Shown here: in pieces, positions 33,338 to 42,737 of the stretch | Layout: the number at the start of each line of letters is the position of its first letter | How positions within the stretch are numbered: position 1 is the first letter of the stretch | Origin: CAVQGF01 sp045807945 | Lineage (GTDB): Bacteria > Acidobacteriota > Terriglobia > Terriglobales > Acidobacteriaceae | Assembly (NCBI GenBank): GCA_045807945.1 | Contig: JBJMGI010000092.1 | Coordinates: forward strand, 25,862 to 89,861 | Length of the DNA: 64,000 nucleotides | Reading direction: 5' to 3' | Notes under the pieces: generated by a model | What the model was told of the DNA's origin: nothing | Database searches by the model: none | What the model saw: the letters and a program-made list of their open reading frames with translations, nothing else | Program-made: the position numbers and the translations under genes

Positions 33338-35626
33338 TTGATCTCAGTGACCCTTCGCAATCGCTTTGTACCTCTCCTGCTCGCCTTAGCGCTTGCTTCC
33401 GGAAGCGCGTACCCGCAGAGCTCGACTTCGCACTCCACGACTCACATAAACAAGACCCACACAAAGAAGAAGACCGCAGCGAAGAAGAAGAGTAAGACTT
33501 CCGCTGCGAGGGTGCAGAAGACGGCGCAGGCATTCGTCCGCTCACTCGATCTGCGCGCGATGGCTACGCAGCTTCTCCAGAACCGCTCCAAAGCCGCCTA
33601 CGACGGCGTGGAGCATTATGCTCTCACCCATCCCAATGAAGCGGGCGCCCTGGCTTGGTTTGCCATCGGATACGCTCACACCCTCGATCAGGAATTTGCG
33701 CAAGCCATTCCCCCGCTTCTGAAGGCGCCGCCAAAGGCTGGTGAGCTAGGCGATTACGTTGATTTCTATCTCGGCAAGTCTTATCACGCCACCAGCAATT
33801 GGTCGGACTGTATAGCCACTCTGCAGGATTTCAGCACCAAGTATCCGGACTCGCTCAATCGTCGCGACGCGGCCATCGTTTACGGCAACGCGTTGCTTGC
33901 AGCAGGGAAGAATGTGGAGGCTGCAAAAGTCCTCGAGGCGGAGCGCACGCCCTTGCGTTCAGATGTCGAGCTGTACCTCGGCCGTGCGCTGGCACGCAGC
34001 GGACATCCTAATACCGCGGCTGTCGCCTTCCAGCATGTTTATTACGGAATGCCGCTGAGCGACGAAGCCGATGCGGCTGGTGACGAACTCGATCGCCTGC
34101 AAAAGCAGAGCAAGATCCCTGCGGCCAGCTTCTCCGTTCGCAGGCAGCGCCCCGAGTTGCTCGTTTCTGGCAAACGCTACAGCGAGGCTATTGAAGATTA
34201 CAAGCGGCTCCTCCAGGAAGCCCCAGCTACCGACGCTCCCGCTCTCCGCCTTGGCCTGGCTGTCGCCCTCTATCGTGATCGTAGATATAAAGACGCGAAG
34301 GATTTGCTGCAGAAGCTCTCCGTCACGGGAGAGACCCCTCTCAGCAGCGACCAAAAAGCCGAGCGGCTGTACTACCTCGGCGAGATCACTCGCGGCGACG
34401 ATCAGATCGCCTTTGTTGAATATCTGAGTCAGCTCCGTGCGATTGAGCCTGCCGGTAAATGGCTGGAGGAAAGCCTCATCTCTACGGGCAACAGCTATCT
34501 TCTGAAGAAGGACATTGCCACTGCCGCAAAGTTTTATTCTGAATTAGCCACCCGGGTGCCGAACGGGAAGTACGGCTCCTACGCGCACTGGAAAGCGGCT
34601 TGGATCACCTATCGGCTGAACGATTTCGCCGGTGCGAAGCAGCAGTTCGAAGAGCAGATCAGCCTCTATCCCAACTCTGCCGAAGTCGCGAATGCTCTCT
34701 ATTGGCGAGCACGCATCGCGGAGCAGGAGAACGACCCGGCCAAGGCACGCGCCTACTACCAAAAGCTCGCCGAGCGTTTTCGTTATTACTACTACGGCGA
34801 ACTCGCTCGCGACCGCATGGCGCAGATCAAGTTCGAAGGGCCGGCCGATCCCGATCCGCTGCTCAGGAAGATTCCCGCGATAAAGCCGCCCCAAGATCCG
34901 AGAGAGTTGATGCCGGCAGACAATCTTCGCGCGCAGCGCAGTCGCTTGCTCCAGAACGGTGGATTGACTGACCTGGCGGTGAAAGAACTACAGACCGCTG
35001 GCTACAACGATTCACTAGGATGGGCGAATCAAGAGATCCTGCGGCTTTACCAGAACGATGGCGCATACTATCGCGCTTTGCAGGTGGCCAAGCGTTCCGT
35101 TCCAGGTTACTTCGCATTCGAGCTGACCGACATGCCGCGTCCGTTCTGGGAGGCGCTATTCCCGCGTGTCTATTGGACCGACCTCAAAAAATATTCGCAA
35201 GAGAATGCTCTCGATCCGTTTATGGTCGCGTCGTTGATCCGTCAGGAATCGGAGTTCAACCCCAGCGCTGTCTCGCGCGCGAAGGCGTTGGGGCTGATGC
35301 AATTGTTGCCAAGTGTAGGTAAGCATCTCGCAAAAGAGGTGAAGCTCGGCGGCTTTAATCAGGGGCTTCTTTTCGTCCCGCCCATCAACCTGCGACTCGG
35401 AACGCGTTACTTCAAGCAGATGGTGGATCAGAACGCTGGCACAGTGGAGTTCGCGCTTGCTGCCTACAACGCCGGACAAGACCGCGTTGACGATTGGCGC
35501 AAAGACGCCAAATTCCGCGACGTCCCCGAATTCGTGGAATCGATTCCGTTCACCGAAACACGCGAGTACGTGCAAGCTATTGTTAGGAATGCGGGAGTTT
35601 ATCGCAGGCTCTATAGCGAGCCGTGA
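33338..35626 (+). CDS. Soluble lytic murein transglycosylase (Slt70-like)
   Basis: 762 residues. A signal peptide (about 1-25) is followed by a Lys-rich stretch (HTKKKTAAKKKSKT), a long superhelix of TPR-like repeats (about 60-590), and a C-terminal lysozyme-like SLT domain. The catalytic Glu is in RQESEFNPSAVSR, followed by ALGLMQLLP and AAYNAGQDRVDDW. It cleaves peptidoglycan glycan strands with 1,6-anhydro product formation. A TTG start is used with AGGT nearby; a GTG three codons later is possible. The gene converges with lspA, stop codon to stop codon. Confidence 0.92.
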   Translation: MISVTLRNRFVPLLLALALASGSAYPQSSTSHSTTHINKTHTKKKTAAKKKSKTSAARVQKTAQAFVRSLDLRAMATQLLQNRSKAAYDGVEHYALTHPNEAGALAWFAIGYAHTLDQEFAQAIPPLLKAPPKAGELGDYVDFYLGKSYHATSNWSDCIATLQDFSTKYPDSLNRRDAAIVYGNALLAAGKNVEAAKVLEAERTPLRSDVELYLGRALARSGHPNTAAVAFQHVYYGMPLSDEADAAGDELDRLQKQSKIPAASFSVRRQRPELLVSGKRYSEAIEDYKRLLQEAPATDAPALRLGLAVALYRDRRYKDAKDLLQKLSVTGETPLSSDQKAERLYYLGEITRGDDQIAFVEYLSQLRAIEPAGKWLEESLISTGNSYLLKKDIATAAKFYSELATRVPNGKYGSYAHWKAAWITYRLNDFAGAKQQFEEQISLYPNSAEVANALYWRARIAEQENDPAKARAYYQKLAERFRYYYYGELARDRMAQIKFEGPADPDPLLRKIPAIKPPQDPRELMPADNLRAQRSRLLQNGGLTDLAVKELQTAGYNDSLGWANQEILRLYQNDGAYYRALQVAKRSVPGYFAFELTDMPRPFWEALFPRVYWTDLKKYSQENALDPFMVASLIRQESEFNPSAVSRAKALGLMQLLPSVGKHLAKEVKLGGFNQGLLFVPPINLRLGTRYFKQMVDQNAGTVEFALAAYNAGQDRVDDWRKDAKFRDVPEFVESIPFTETREYVQAIVRNAGVYRRLYSEP

Positions 35627-36139
35627 TCATTCAGCGGGTGCGTGCTCGGGTGGCGCCGATTTAGCAAAGAGGATCTCGCCCATCAGCACGAATGCACCGA
35701 CAACGATTGCGCTATCGGCAACGTTGAACGCCGGCCAGTGATAGCTTCCGACATAGAAGTCGAGAAAATCCACCACGTGTCCGTGGATCATGCGGTCCCA
35801 CAGGTTTCCCGCCGCGCCGCCCAGGATCAGCGAAAGTGCCAGCCCCGTCATCGTGATCTTGTGGCTATTGCGCCACAACAGCATGGTCACAATGCACATT
35901 GCGATAACAGAGAACATGATGAGCGCCGGTGCGCGCCACTGCGAGGCCGAGTCGGCGAACAGTCCGAACGCGGCGCCTTCATTGTGGGCGTTGGTGAGTT
36001 TCAGGAATCCGGGTATCAGCACGATGGAGTCGTGCAATGTGATGCTTCGATCGACCAGCCACTTCGTCAACTGGTCCAGCAGGATCACTCCTGCTGAGAT
36101 CAAAAAGTGGAACCGGCGCATAGCGTGTGGCTGGGTCAT
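35627..36139 (-). CDS. lspA: Lipoprotein signal peptidase (signal peptidase II)
   Basis: 170-residue inner-membrane aspartyl protease with four transmembrane helices that cleaves prolipoproteins before the acylated Cys. Catalytic Asp residues are D115 in GNLWDR and D142 in FNVADSAI. Other family motifs, such as DQLTKW and TNAHNEGAAFG, are present. It follows ileS by 37 bases, the common ileS-lspA order. Its substrates include the lipoproteins in this window. Confidence 0.95.
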   Translation of the reverse strand: MTQPHAMRRFHFLISAGVILLDQLTKWLVDRSITLHDSIVLIPGFLKLTNAHNEGAAFGLFADSASQWRAPALIMFSVIAMCIVTMLLWRNSHKITMTGLALSLILGGAAGNLWDRMIHGHVVDFLDFYVGSYHWPAFNVADSAIVVGAFVLMGEILFAKSAPPEHAPAE

Positions 36140-36176
36140 TTTCTGGGTTAGATTCCTAAATCTCTGCTGACGATTC

Positions 36177-39023
36177 TTACTTGCCCTCGGCGATCTCCTT
36201 CAAAGCCGTGCTGCAGCGCTCGCATACCGTCGGATACTCCGTATCTTTACCGACTTCGGTAGAGTAAGTCCAGCAGCGCTCGCACTTGGTGCCATCGGCC
36301 TTCGCCACCCGGATCTCAAGGGGTGAGTCGCCGTTGGCGGCCTCAGCGCGTGTCAGTTTGACGCGCGAAACGATAAACAGTTCGCGCAGGCCGGCCGCGT
36401 GCTTCTGCAGCGTGGTGAACAGATTACCCGAAGCGAGCAGCTCGACCTGGGCTTCGAGGCCGCTCCCGATCACCTTATCTCTGCGTAGCGGCTCAAGCGC
36501 CAGCATGACCGCCTCGCGGGTTGCGACAAGCTGCGCCCACTCCGACCGGACCACAGCGCCACGATCGTCGCCAACTTCGCCCCCAAGAACTTCATTGCGC
36601 TTCCAAAAAGTTGAAAGGTGAACGCTCTCAGGCCGGGCAGACAATTGCGGCATCATCTGCCAGATCTCGTCGGCGGTATAGCTCATTAGCGGCGCCATTG
36701 CGCGCACTAGTGTCTCCCCGATCCGCCAGAGCGCGGTCTGCGCGGACCGCCGCCCGCGCGAATTTGGAGCCGCGGTGTAGAGCCGGTCCTTCAGCAGGTC
36801 GAAGTAGATAGCGCTCAAATCGACAACACAGAATTCGTTGGCCTGGTGATAGACCTTGTTGAACAGCCGGGCCTCGTACCACTCTGCGATTTCGTCGTTC
36901 AGGTCACCCGTCCGCACCAGCATCGCCTGGTCCACAAATTCCATCTGGTCGAAGGCGACTGCATTCTTCGCCGGATCGAAGTCGCTCAAATTCCCGAGCA
37001 CATACCGGAATGTGTTCCGCAGCTTGCGGTAATTCTCAGCGACGCGGTTCATCAGCTCCTCAGACGAACGGCTGTCTTCGCGATACTCAACCGAAGCAGC
37101 CCACAAACGAATGATCTCCCCGCCGAGCCTCTTCGCGATCGCATCCGGATCGACGGCGTTGCCCTTAGACTTATGTTGCGCCTGACCTTGTGGGTCCAGT
37201 GTCCATCCATGCGTCGTGACTTCACGGAACGGTGCTTTGCCGCGCGTCCCGACGGCGCACAGCAGGGAAGACTGGAACCACCCGCGGTACTGGTCGCCAC
37301 CTTCGCTGTACAGGTCTGCGGGCCAGGGAAGATCTTTCTCATGCCCCAGCACGGCCGCGTGGCTCGAGCCTGATTCGAACCAAACGTCGATGATGTCCAT
37401 CTCTTTCCGGAACTCTTTGCCACCGCACTTCGCGCACTTCGTTCCAGCAGGAAGGATAGAAGCTGCGTCGTGGCGGTACCAGGAATCCGCGCCTTCCTTC
37501 GCAAACAGCTCGACAACTTTGCGGTTTACTTCAGGCGAGCGGAGCAATTCGTTGCACTTGCGGTCGGTACAGAAAAATACCGCGATGGGAACTCCCCAGA
37601 TGCGTTGCCGCGAGATGCACCAATCCGGACGCGTCTCGACCATGTTGCTGATGCGCAGCTCGCCCCATTCCGGGTCCCACTTTACTTTCTTGATCTCGTC
37701 GAGCGCGCGCGAGCGCAGCGTGCCGCCTTCCATCTTCCCGTCCATTGCGATGAACCACTGCTCGGTAGCGCGGAAGATCACGGGATTATGGCAGCGCCAA
37801 CAATGCGGATAGGAGTGCTCGATCTTTTCGTGCCCGAGCAGAACGCCTCGTGCCTTCAGCAATTCGACGATCGGCTCGTTGGCTTTGAAGACGGTCTTGC
37901 CGTCGTACTCCGGCAACCCGTTATGGATCCGCCCGGCTTCATCAACGTTCACCTTCTGGTCCAGCCCATACTTCGCGCCAGTGTAGAAATCATCTGCGCC
38001 ATGCGAAGGTGCGGTGTGCACGGCGCCCGTGCCCTGATCGGTGGTGACGTAATCCGCCAGGACGCCGAGGATCGAACGGTCGAGAAAGGGATGCGCGAAG
38101 GTCGAGCGTTCAAGTTTCCGTCCCTTGAATCGCGCGATCTCTCTCGCGTCAGTCAGGTTGCATTTTTCTTTTGTGGCTGCTGCGAGTGCGTCGGCGACGA
38201 TATAAACCTGCCCACCACTCTCCAGCGCCACATACTCCAACTCCGGATGGAACGCGACCGCCATCGACGCGGGAAGCGTCCAGGGTGTGGTCGTCCAGAT
38301 AATGGTGTTCACTTTTTTGCCGGCGAGAGCGGAATCCAGCTTCGCCGGATCGCTAGTGAGAGCGTATTTCACCCAGACGCTTGGGCTGGTGTGGTTCTCG
38401 TACTCGACTTCAGCTTCTGCCAGCGCTGTCCTATCGTGGATGCACCAATAGACCGGCTTCAGCCCTTTGTAGACGAATTCTTTCTCGAGGAACTGGAAGA
38501 ACGTTTGCGCAATGACTGACTCATACTGCGCCGACATCGTGAGATATGGATCGTCCCACCGACCGAGCACACCTAGGCGTCGAAACTGCTCACGCTGCAG
38601 ATCGACATATTTCTCCGCGTACTTCCGGCACTCCTGACGGACCTGCAAGGGATCCAGCTCCAGCTTCTTGCGGCCGAGCGACTCGTCAACCTTGATCTCG
38701 ATGGGCAGGCCGTGGCAGTCCCATCCGGGAACGTAGGGAGCATCAAAGCCCGCCATCGTCTTGGATTTAACGACGAAATCCTTCAGGCATTTATCCAACG
38801 CCGTTCCCAGGTGGATAAGGCCGTTGGCATAAGGAGGGCCATCGTGCAGCACGTAGATGGGCTTGCCCGCACGCGACTCGCGGATCTTGTAGTACAGGCG
38901 CATCTCGTCCCAGCGCGCGAGCGTTTTCGGCTCGTTCACGGGCAGGTTGGCCTTCATGGCGAAGTCGGTCTTAGGAAGGTTCAAGGTCGACTTCAGATCG
39001 TCGCGGACGGGGGCGCTCATCAA
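36177..39023 (-). CDS. ileS: Isoleucyl-tRNA synthetase
   Basis: 948 residues, about the length of the E. coli enzyme. The class I motifs are HLGT (in YANGLIHLGTALDK) and HKSKGN in place of KMSKS. The CP1 editing domain is present with TTPWTLPASMAV. The C-terminal zinc site CERCW...CERC marks the bacterial IleS type. GGAG precedes the start; two ATG codons in tandem make the exact first residue uncertain by one. Confidence 0.97.
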   Translation of the reverse strand: MMSAPVRDDLKSTLNLPKTDFAMKANLPVNEPKTLARWDEMRLYYKIRESRAGKPIYVLHDGPPYANGLIHLGTALDKCLKDFVVKSKTMAGFDAPYVPGWDCHGLPIEIKVDESLGRKKLELDPLQVRQECRKYAEKYVDLQREQFRRLGVLGRWDDPYLTMSAQYESVIAQTFFQFLEKEFVYKGLKPVYWCIHDRTALAEAEVEYENHTSPSVWVKYALTSDPAKLDSALAGKKVNTIIWTTTPWTLPASMAVAFHPELEYVALESGGQVYIVADALAAATKEKCNLTDAREIARFKGRKLERSTFAHPFLDRSILGVLADYVTTDQGTGAVHTAPSHGADDFYTGAKYGLDQKVNVDEAGRIHNGLPEYDGKTVFKANEPIVELLKARGVLLGHEKIEHSYPHCWRCHNPVIFRATEQWFIAMDGKMEGGTLRSRALDEIKKVKWDPEWGELRISNMVETRPDWCISRQRIWGVPIAVFFCTDRKCNELLRSPEVNRKVVELFAKEGADSWYRHDAASILPAGTKCAKCGGKEFRKEMDIIDVWFESGSSHAAVLGHEKDLPWPADLYSEGGDQYRGWFQSSLLCAVGTRGKAPFREVTTHGWTLDPQGQAQHKSKGNAVDPDAIAKRLGGEIIRLWAASVEYREDSRSSEELMNRVAENYRKLRNTFRYVLGNLSDFDPAKNAVAFDQMEFVDQAMLVRTGDLNDEIAEWYEARLFNKVYHQANEFCVVDLSAIYFDLLKDRLYTAAPNSRGRRSAQTALWRIGETLVRAMAPLMSYTADEIWQMMPQLSARPESVHLSTFWKRNEVLGGEVGDDRGAVVRSEWAQLVATREAVMLALEPLRRDKVIGSGLEAQVELLASGNLFTTLQKHAAGLRELFIVSRVKLTRAEAANGDSPLEIRVAKADGTKCERCWTYSTEVGKDTEYPTVCERCSTALKEIAEGK

Positions 39024-39041
39024 TTCTCCGGGTGCTCTTCC

Positions 39042-39071
39042 ATTATAGGGTGACGCTAAAAGAAGCGTCCA
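39042..39071 (-). promoter_or_regulatory. Possible ileS promoter with an inverted repeat in the spacer
   Basis: A perfect TATAAT (minus strand, 39047-39042) lies 18 bases before the ileS ATG. The best -35 candidate, TGGACG, is 18 bases further up. The spacer holds a perfect GACGCT/AGCGTC inverted repeat (39052-39069), a possible operator. Confidence 0.4.
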
Positions 39072-39228
39072 CGAGCCGAGGTGAGTTGGGATTGTGGTGG
39101 TCTGAATGTAACCCGGAATACCACTCTTGGCATCTGAACACGTAGCGCGTGAATCGGTCCTTTGTTAAATCGCGGCAAAAAATGCGCGAAATCCAAGAGC
39201 AGAAAAGCTTCTGGCTGTAGGAACCGCT

Positions 39229-39244
39229 TGGCACTCGGCGTGCA
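39229..39244 (+). promoter_or_regulatory. Possible sigma-54 promoter of the TonB gene
   Basis: TGGCACTCGGCGTGCA has GG-N10-GC spacing and nearly equals the adaptor-operon promoter. It lies 62 bases before the ATG. No TGTCCG palindrome is seen upstream, so a different activator, or chance, must be considered. Confidence 0.42.
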
Positions 39245-39306
39245 TCTTATTGGAACAGAGTTGCAATGCACCTCTGGGTCGAACCTGGAAAAGGCCACAT
39301 AGGGTT

Positions 39307-40326
39307 ATGTCAAATCGGGCTGTTATTACTCCCTTGGAAGAATCCTCCCCCGTCAGCAACATTCGGCGTGACGCGCTATTTAGCGACGTATTCACCTCAG
39401 AATGGTCGCTGTGGGATTCCCTCAAAGAAAACGTTCGCTCCGTCGTAAAGCCGGAAAAACTTCCGCCGCTCAAGCTGACGTCGCGTCCCGTGAAAGTCCG
39501 GGAGATTTGGGGTCAGTCGCAACGCCCCAAGACGGCTGCAGTAGGCTCGCTGATCGCGCATGGCTTGTTCTTTGGATTGATCGCCTTCGCGCTCATGCAG
39601 CCGGCGAAGCAAACTCCTCAAGAACCGCCTAAGCAGGTGACGCATCTCGTCGCTCCTCCGCTCAGCGACTACATGCCCATGCAGCAGGACCCCGGGCCGG
39701 CGATGTCCGGTGGCGGGGGCGGTGGTGACCATGACATCGTGCAGGCTCCCAAGGGTAAGCTCCCTAAGGTTTCGCCGGTGCAGATCACTCCTCCGGTTGT
39801 GATCACGCGTAACGATGCGCCAAAACTTCCGGTGGAACAGACCGTAGTTGCTCCTCCGAAGGTGAATCTCCCTAACGCCAGCATGCCGACGATCGGCGAC
39901 CCGATGGCGAAGCTCGCAGGTCCTCCCTCGAACGGAGTCGGTTCGAGCGCTGGAATCGGCGCAGGCTCTGGCGGCGGTATCGGTAGCGGCGCAGGCGCAG
40001 GTCTTGGACCGGGCAGCGGCGGTGGATTCGGCGGCGGAGTGTACAAAGTGGGTGGCGGAGTTTCCGCGCCCCGTCTCCTCGTCTCACCGGATCCGGAGTA
40101 CTCGGAAGAAGCTCGTAAAGCAAAGTATCAAGGCACAGTCGTAGTTTGGATGATTCTTGGTCCCGATGGGCGTCCGCAGAAGTTGAAAATTCAACGCGCT
40201 CTCGGCATGGGTCTGGATGAGAAGGCGCTCGAAGCGGTGAAGCAGTGGCGCTTCGAACCGGCCAAGAAAGACAATCAGCCCGTAGCCGTGGCCATCAGCG
40301 TGGAAGTTAACTTCCACCTCTACTAA
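39307..40326 (+). CDS. Energy transducer TonB
   Basis: 339 residues. A soluble N-terminal part of about 75 residues precedes one transmembrane helix (about 77-97). A Pro-rich and then Gly-rich periplasmic linker (GSGGGIGSGAGAGLGPGSGG) follows. The C-terminal TonB domain has SPDPEYSEEARKAKYQGTVV and EKALEAVKQWRFEPAKKD. The ATG is preferred to an upstream TTG. TonB hands proton-motive energy to outer-membrane receptors, for example for iron. It lies tail-to-tail with the iron operon, which may be no accident, but there is no receptor or ExbB/ExbD gene here. Confidence 0.88.
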   Translation: MSNRAVITPLEESSPVSNIRRDALFSDVFTSEWSLWDSLKENVRSVVKPEKLPPLKLTSRPVKVREIWGQSQRPKTAAVGSLIAHGLFFGLIAFALMQPAKQTPQEPPKQVTHLVAPPLSDYMPMQQDPGPAMSGGGGGGDHDIVQAPKGKLPKVSPVQITPPVVITRNDAPKLPVEQTVVAPPKVNLPNASMPTIGDPMAKLAGPPSNGVGSSAGIGAGSGGGIGSGAGAGLGPGSGGGFGGGVYKVGGGVSAPRLLVSPDPEYSEEARKAKYQGTVVVWMILGPDGRPQKLKIQRALGMGLDEKALEAVKQWRFEPAKKDNQPVAVAISVEVNFHLY

Positions 40327-40391
40327 GTTCCGCTAAACGGCGGTCAGATTCTTCGCAGTACTTAACCGAGTCGAGTCGAAGAACGCAGAAG

Positions 40392-40415
40392 GGAAGGCGC
40401 GAGCCTTCCTTTTTT
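40392..40415 (+). terminator. Rho-independent terminator of the TonB gene
   Basis: GGAAGGC/GCCTTCC stem, GCGA loop and a run of six T, between the TonB stop and the end of the iron operon. Confidence 0.9.
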
Positions 40416-40428
40416 GTTTTGTTTTGCT

Positions 40429-41637
40429 TTACAGACCGCCGCCTGCCCGCTTCGCCTGTACACAGCACTCGCCTTCCGGGATCGGACTCCCGTGGGGACA
40501 CGTGCGCGGGTGTTGCAAAAAGGTACAAATGCGTTCGGTAGCTTGCGCTGACAAGATGTGCTCGAACTTGCACGCCTGCTGCTCGATCTCAGCTTCGCTC
40601 TCGATGTGCAGCGTCTCCGTAAAGAGCTTCTCCGCTAACCGGTGCCGCCGGATGACCTCGCTTGCGCGCTGGCGCCCACGCTCGGTAAAGTCCACCGTGA
40701 AGCGCCCGTGCTCGGGAAGAGGCCCCGAAGCCTGCATCGCCTCGTGACAGCGGTTCAGGATTTCTTTGTGCGTGTGCGGCTCAGACGACTGGTGGTCCGC
40801 CAGGGTCAACAATCCCATGTCGGCCATCTTCTCGATCGCCATATCTACCGGCAACGCACCGTCTACCTGGATGCGGCCCATGTCCGCGACTTGACCGTTC
40901 TCTTTCACCACCCAAATTTCTTCCAGGATCTCATCGAACTCTTCTTCGTCTGAGAAGGAGAAGATCTCCTGCGCCGAGATCTTTCCATGATGCAGCTCGA
41001 TGCGTCGGTCAGCAAGACGCGCAACCGTGGGATCGTGCGTCACCATCACGATGGTCCGCCCTTGCTCGTGGAATTCACGCAGCAAGCGCAGGACGATCTC
41101 TTCGTTCCGCGCGTCCAGGTTCCCGGTGGGCTCGTCGGCAAGCACGATAGCGGGATCGTTGATCAGCGCTCGCGCTATGCACACACGCTGCTGCTCGCCC
41201 CCCGAGAGATGCGCAGGAATGTGGTGTGCCCGGTCCTTCAGCCCCACACGCCGCAAGGCTTCGAGCGCTTCGGCTTCGTCGGTCATACTGTGGAAGTACT
41301 GCGCCAGCATCACGTTCTCGAGCGCGGTGAGGTACGGGATGAGATGGAATTGCTGAAAGATGAACCCGATCTTTTCCGCGCGGAAGCGGTCGAGCTGCTT
41401 GCGGTCGAGCGCGGCGACGTTCTCCCCATTTAGCCAGACCTCGCCTGAGCTCGGTCGGTCGAGGCATCCGATCAGATTCACGAGCGTGGATTTTCCCGAA
41501 CCCGATGGCCCCATGATCGAGACCCACTCGCCTTTTTCGATGGTCAGATCGATCGCGTCGAGCGCGCGGATCACGCCACCATCGCCGTCAGATTTCGCGG
41601 GATAGGTCTTGCTCACGTTTTTTATCGCGATACCCAT
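40429..41637 (-). CDS. ABC ATPase fused to a DtxR-type metal-sensor module
   Basis: 402 residues. Residues 1-225 are a LolD/MacB-type ATPase: Walker A GPSGSGKS (43-50), Q-loop Q95, LSGGEQQR (144-151), Walker B IVLADEP (164-170), H201. Residues 229-388 align with a whole DtxR/IdeR regulator: a winged-helix-like part (EILEEIWVVKENGQ ... KMADMGLLTL ... FTERGR) and the metal-binding/dimerisation domain. H332-x3-E336 matches DtxR H79/E83, C356-x2-E359-H360 matches the DtxR primary site C102/E105/H106, and CPHGSPIP is the usual end. E352 replaces DtxR H98. The recognition helix is poorly conserved, so the module may sense metal and control the ATPase instead of DNA. It is the last gene of the FTR1 operon, 8 bases after a permease gene. 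Confidence 0.88.
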   Translation of the reverse strand: MGIAIKNVSKTYPAKSDGDGGVIRALDAIDLTIEKGEWVSIMGPSGSGKSTLVNLIGCLDRPSSGEVWLNGENVAALDRKQLDRFRAEKIGFIFQQFHLIPYLTALENVMLAQYFHSMTDEAEALEALRRVGLKDRAHHIPAHLSGGEQQRVCIARALINDPAIVLADEPTGNLDARNEEIVLRLLREFHEQGRTIVMVTHDPTVARLADRRIELHHGKISAQEIFSFSDEEEFDEILEEIWVVKENGQVADMGRIQVDGALPVDMAIEKMADMGLLTLADHQSSEPHTHKEILNRCHEAMQASGPLPEHGRFTVDFTERGRQRASEVIRRHRLAEKLFTETLHIESEAEIEQQACKFEHILSAQATERICTFLQHPRTCPHGSPIPEGECCVQAKRAGGGL

Positions 41638-41645
41638 GCGTCAGT

Positions 41646-42737
41646 TCATTCGCCCTTCAAGATTACCGCAGGCTGCGTTTGGCTCAGCAGCGCCATCGGG
41701 ATCAGCGCCGCCAAGATCGTGAGAGCGATACTGCCAACGAGCACCATCGGGAAAACATCCCATTGCGGAAGCACGACCGCCTGAAAGTTGAATCGCCCGA
41801 TCAGGAACGCAACCGCGATGCCGAGGCAAAATCCGAGCACCGCGCCCGCCGCCCCGAGCAACGTGGCTTCACATGCAAACAGTGCGCTTGCAAGTTGCGG
41901 TGAAGCGCCGAGGGCCTTCATAACGGCGAAGTCTTTTCTGCGGTCGAGGACCGAGCTGGTCAAGGTCGCCAACACGCAGAGCGCTGAAATGACAATGATG
42001 ATGATGACCGCGATCAGTAACGTCGAGCGCGCTTTCCCGAAGACCTTCGCTTCAGCTTCTGTGATTTGCTTGATGGGGCGCACATAGGCGCCGGGAAGAG
42101 CCGAAGCCAGCGAGTTCACAAGCGCGCTTACATCCTGCGGCTTACGGTCGGCGGCGATCTCGATCGTGTCCGCCCCAAGACCCGTCCAGGCTGTGAAATC
42201 CTCGAGTGGCATGTAAATGCGACTGTCTTCCGTGCTTCCGGTCAGCAGGATCCCAGCCTGACGCACGGTGATTCTCTTTCCACGGAATTCAAGAGAGAGA
42301 TCGCCTTTGCCAAACTGCTTCGCTGCACGCGAGCCCAACAACGCCTTCCCATGTTCCGGCCATGAACCTACCATCCAGAACGGGTCGATTTTCCGAGTTC
42401 GCTGCACGTCGAGGCCGCCGACCACCACCGCCTGGCCGTTCGCCTTCGCGATCACGTATCCGAACGGCGCGGCCGATTCACTAGCACCAAGCTGAGCATC
42501 CACCTTGTGCAAAGCGTCGGCTGGAAGCGTCGCGTCAGCCTTAGAGGTAATGATCAGGTTCGCGCCGTATCCCCGAAAATCTCCGCGCAGCTTCGCTTGG
42601 ACATCCGTAAACAGAGTAAGCATGGCTGTGGCTGCCGTGGCCGCCACAACCACAGCGAGCACCGCGATGGCGGAGCTTCCGCGCCTCACGATCAGCGGGC
42701 GCAGCAGCACGCGGAAAAACATTCTGCTGCGGCTCAT
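41646..42737 (-). CDS. FtsX-type ABC permease of the iron operon
   Basis: 363 residues. N-terminal helix (SSAIAVLAVVVAATAATAML), periplasmic MacB_PCD-like domain (about 45-235) and three C-terminal helices with the FtsX loop SSVLDRRKDFAVMKALGASP. The ATG overlaps the stop of the preceding permease gene (ATGA). With that permease it should form the membrane part of an ABC transporter driven by the ATPase-DtxR fusion. It resembles Cj1662-like permeases of the Campylobacter iron locus in gene order (inference from context). Confidence 0.88.
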   Translation of the reverse strand: MSRSRMFFRVLLRPLIVRRGSSAIAVLAVVVAATAATAMLTLFTDVQAKLRGDFRGYGANLIITSKADATLPADALHKVDAQLGASESAAPFGYVIAKANGQAVVVGGLDVQRTRKIDPFWMVGSWPEHGKALLGSRAAKQFGKGDLSLEFRGKRITVRQAGILLTGSTEDSRIYMPLEDFTAWTGLGADTIEIAADRKPQDVSALVNSLASALPGAYVRPIKQITEAEAKVFGKARSTLLIAVIIIIVISALCVLATLTSSVLDRRKDFAVMKALGASPQLASALFACEATLLGAAGAVLGFCLGIAVAFLIGRFNFQAVVLPQWDVFPMVLVGSIALTILAALIPMALLSQTQPAVILKGE

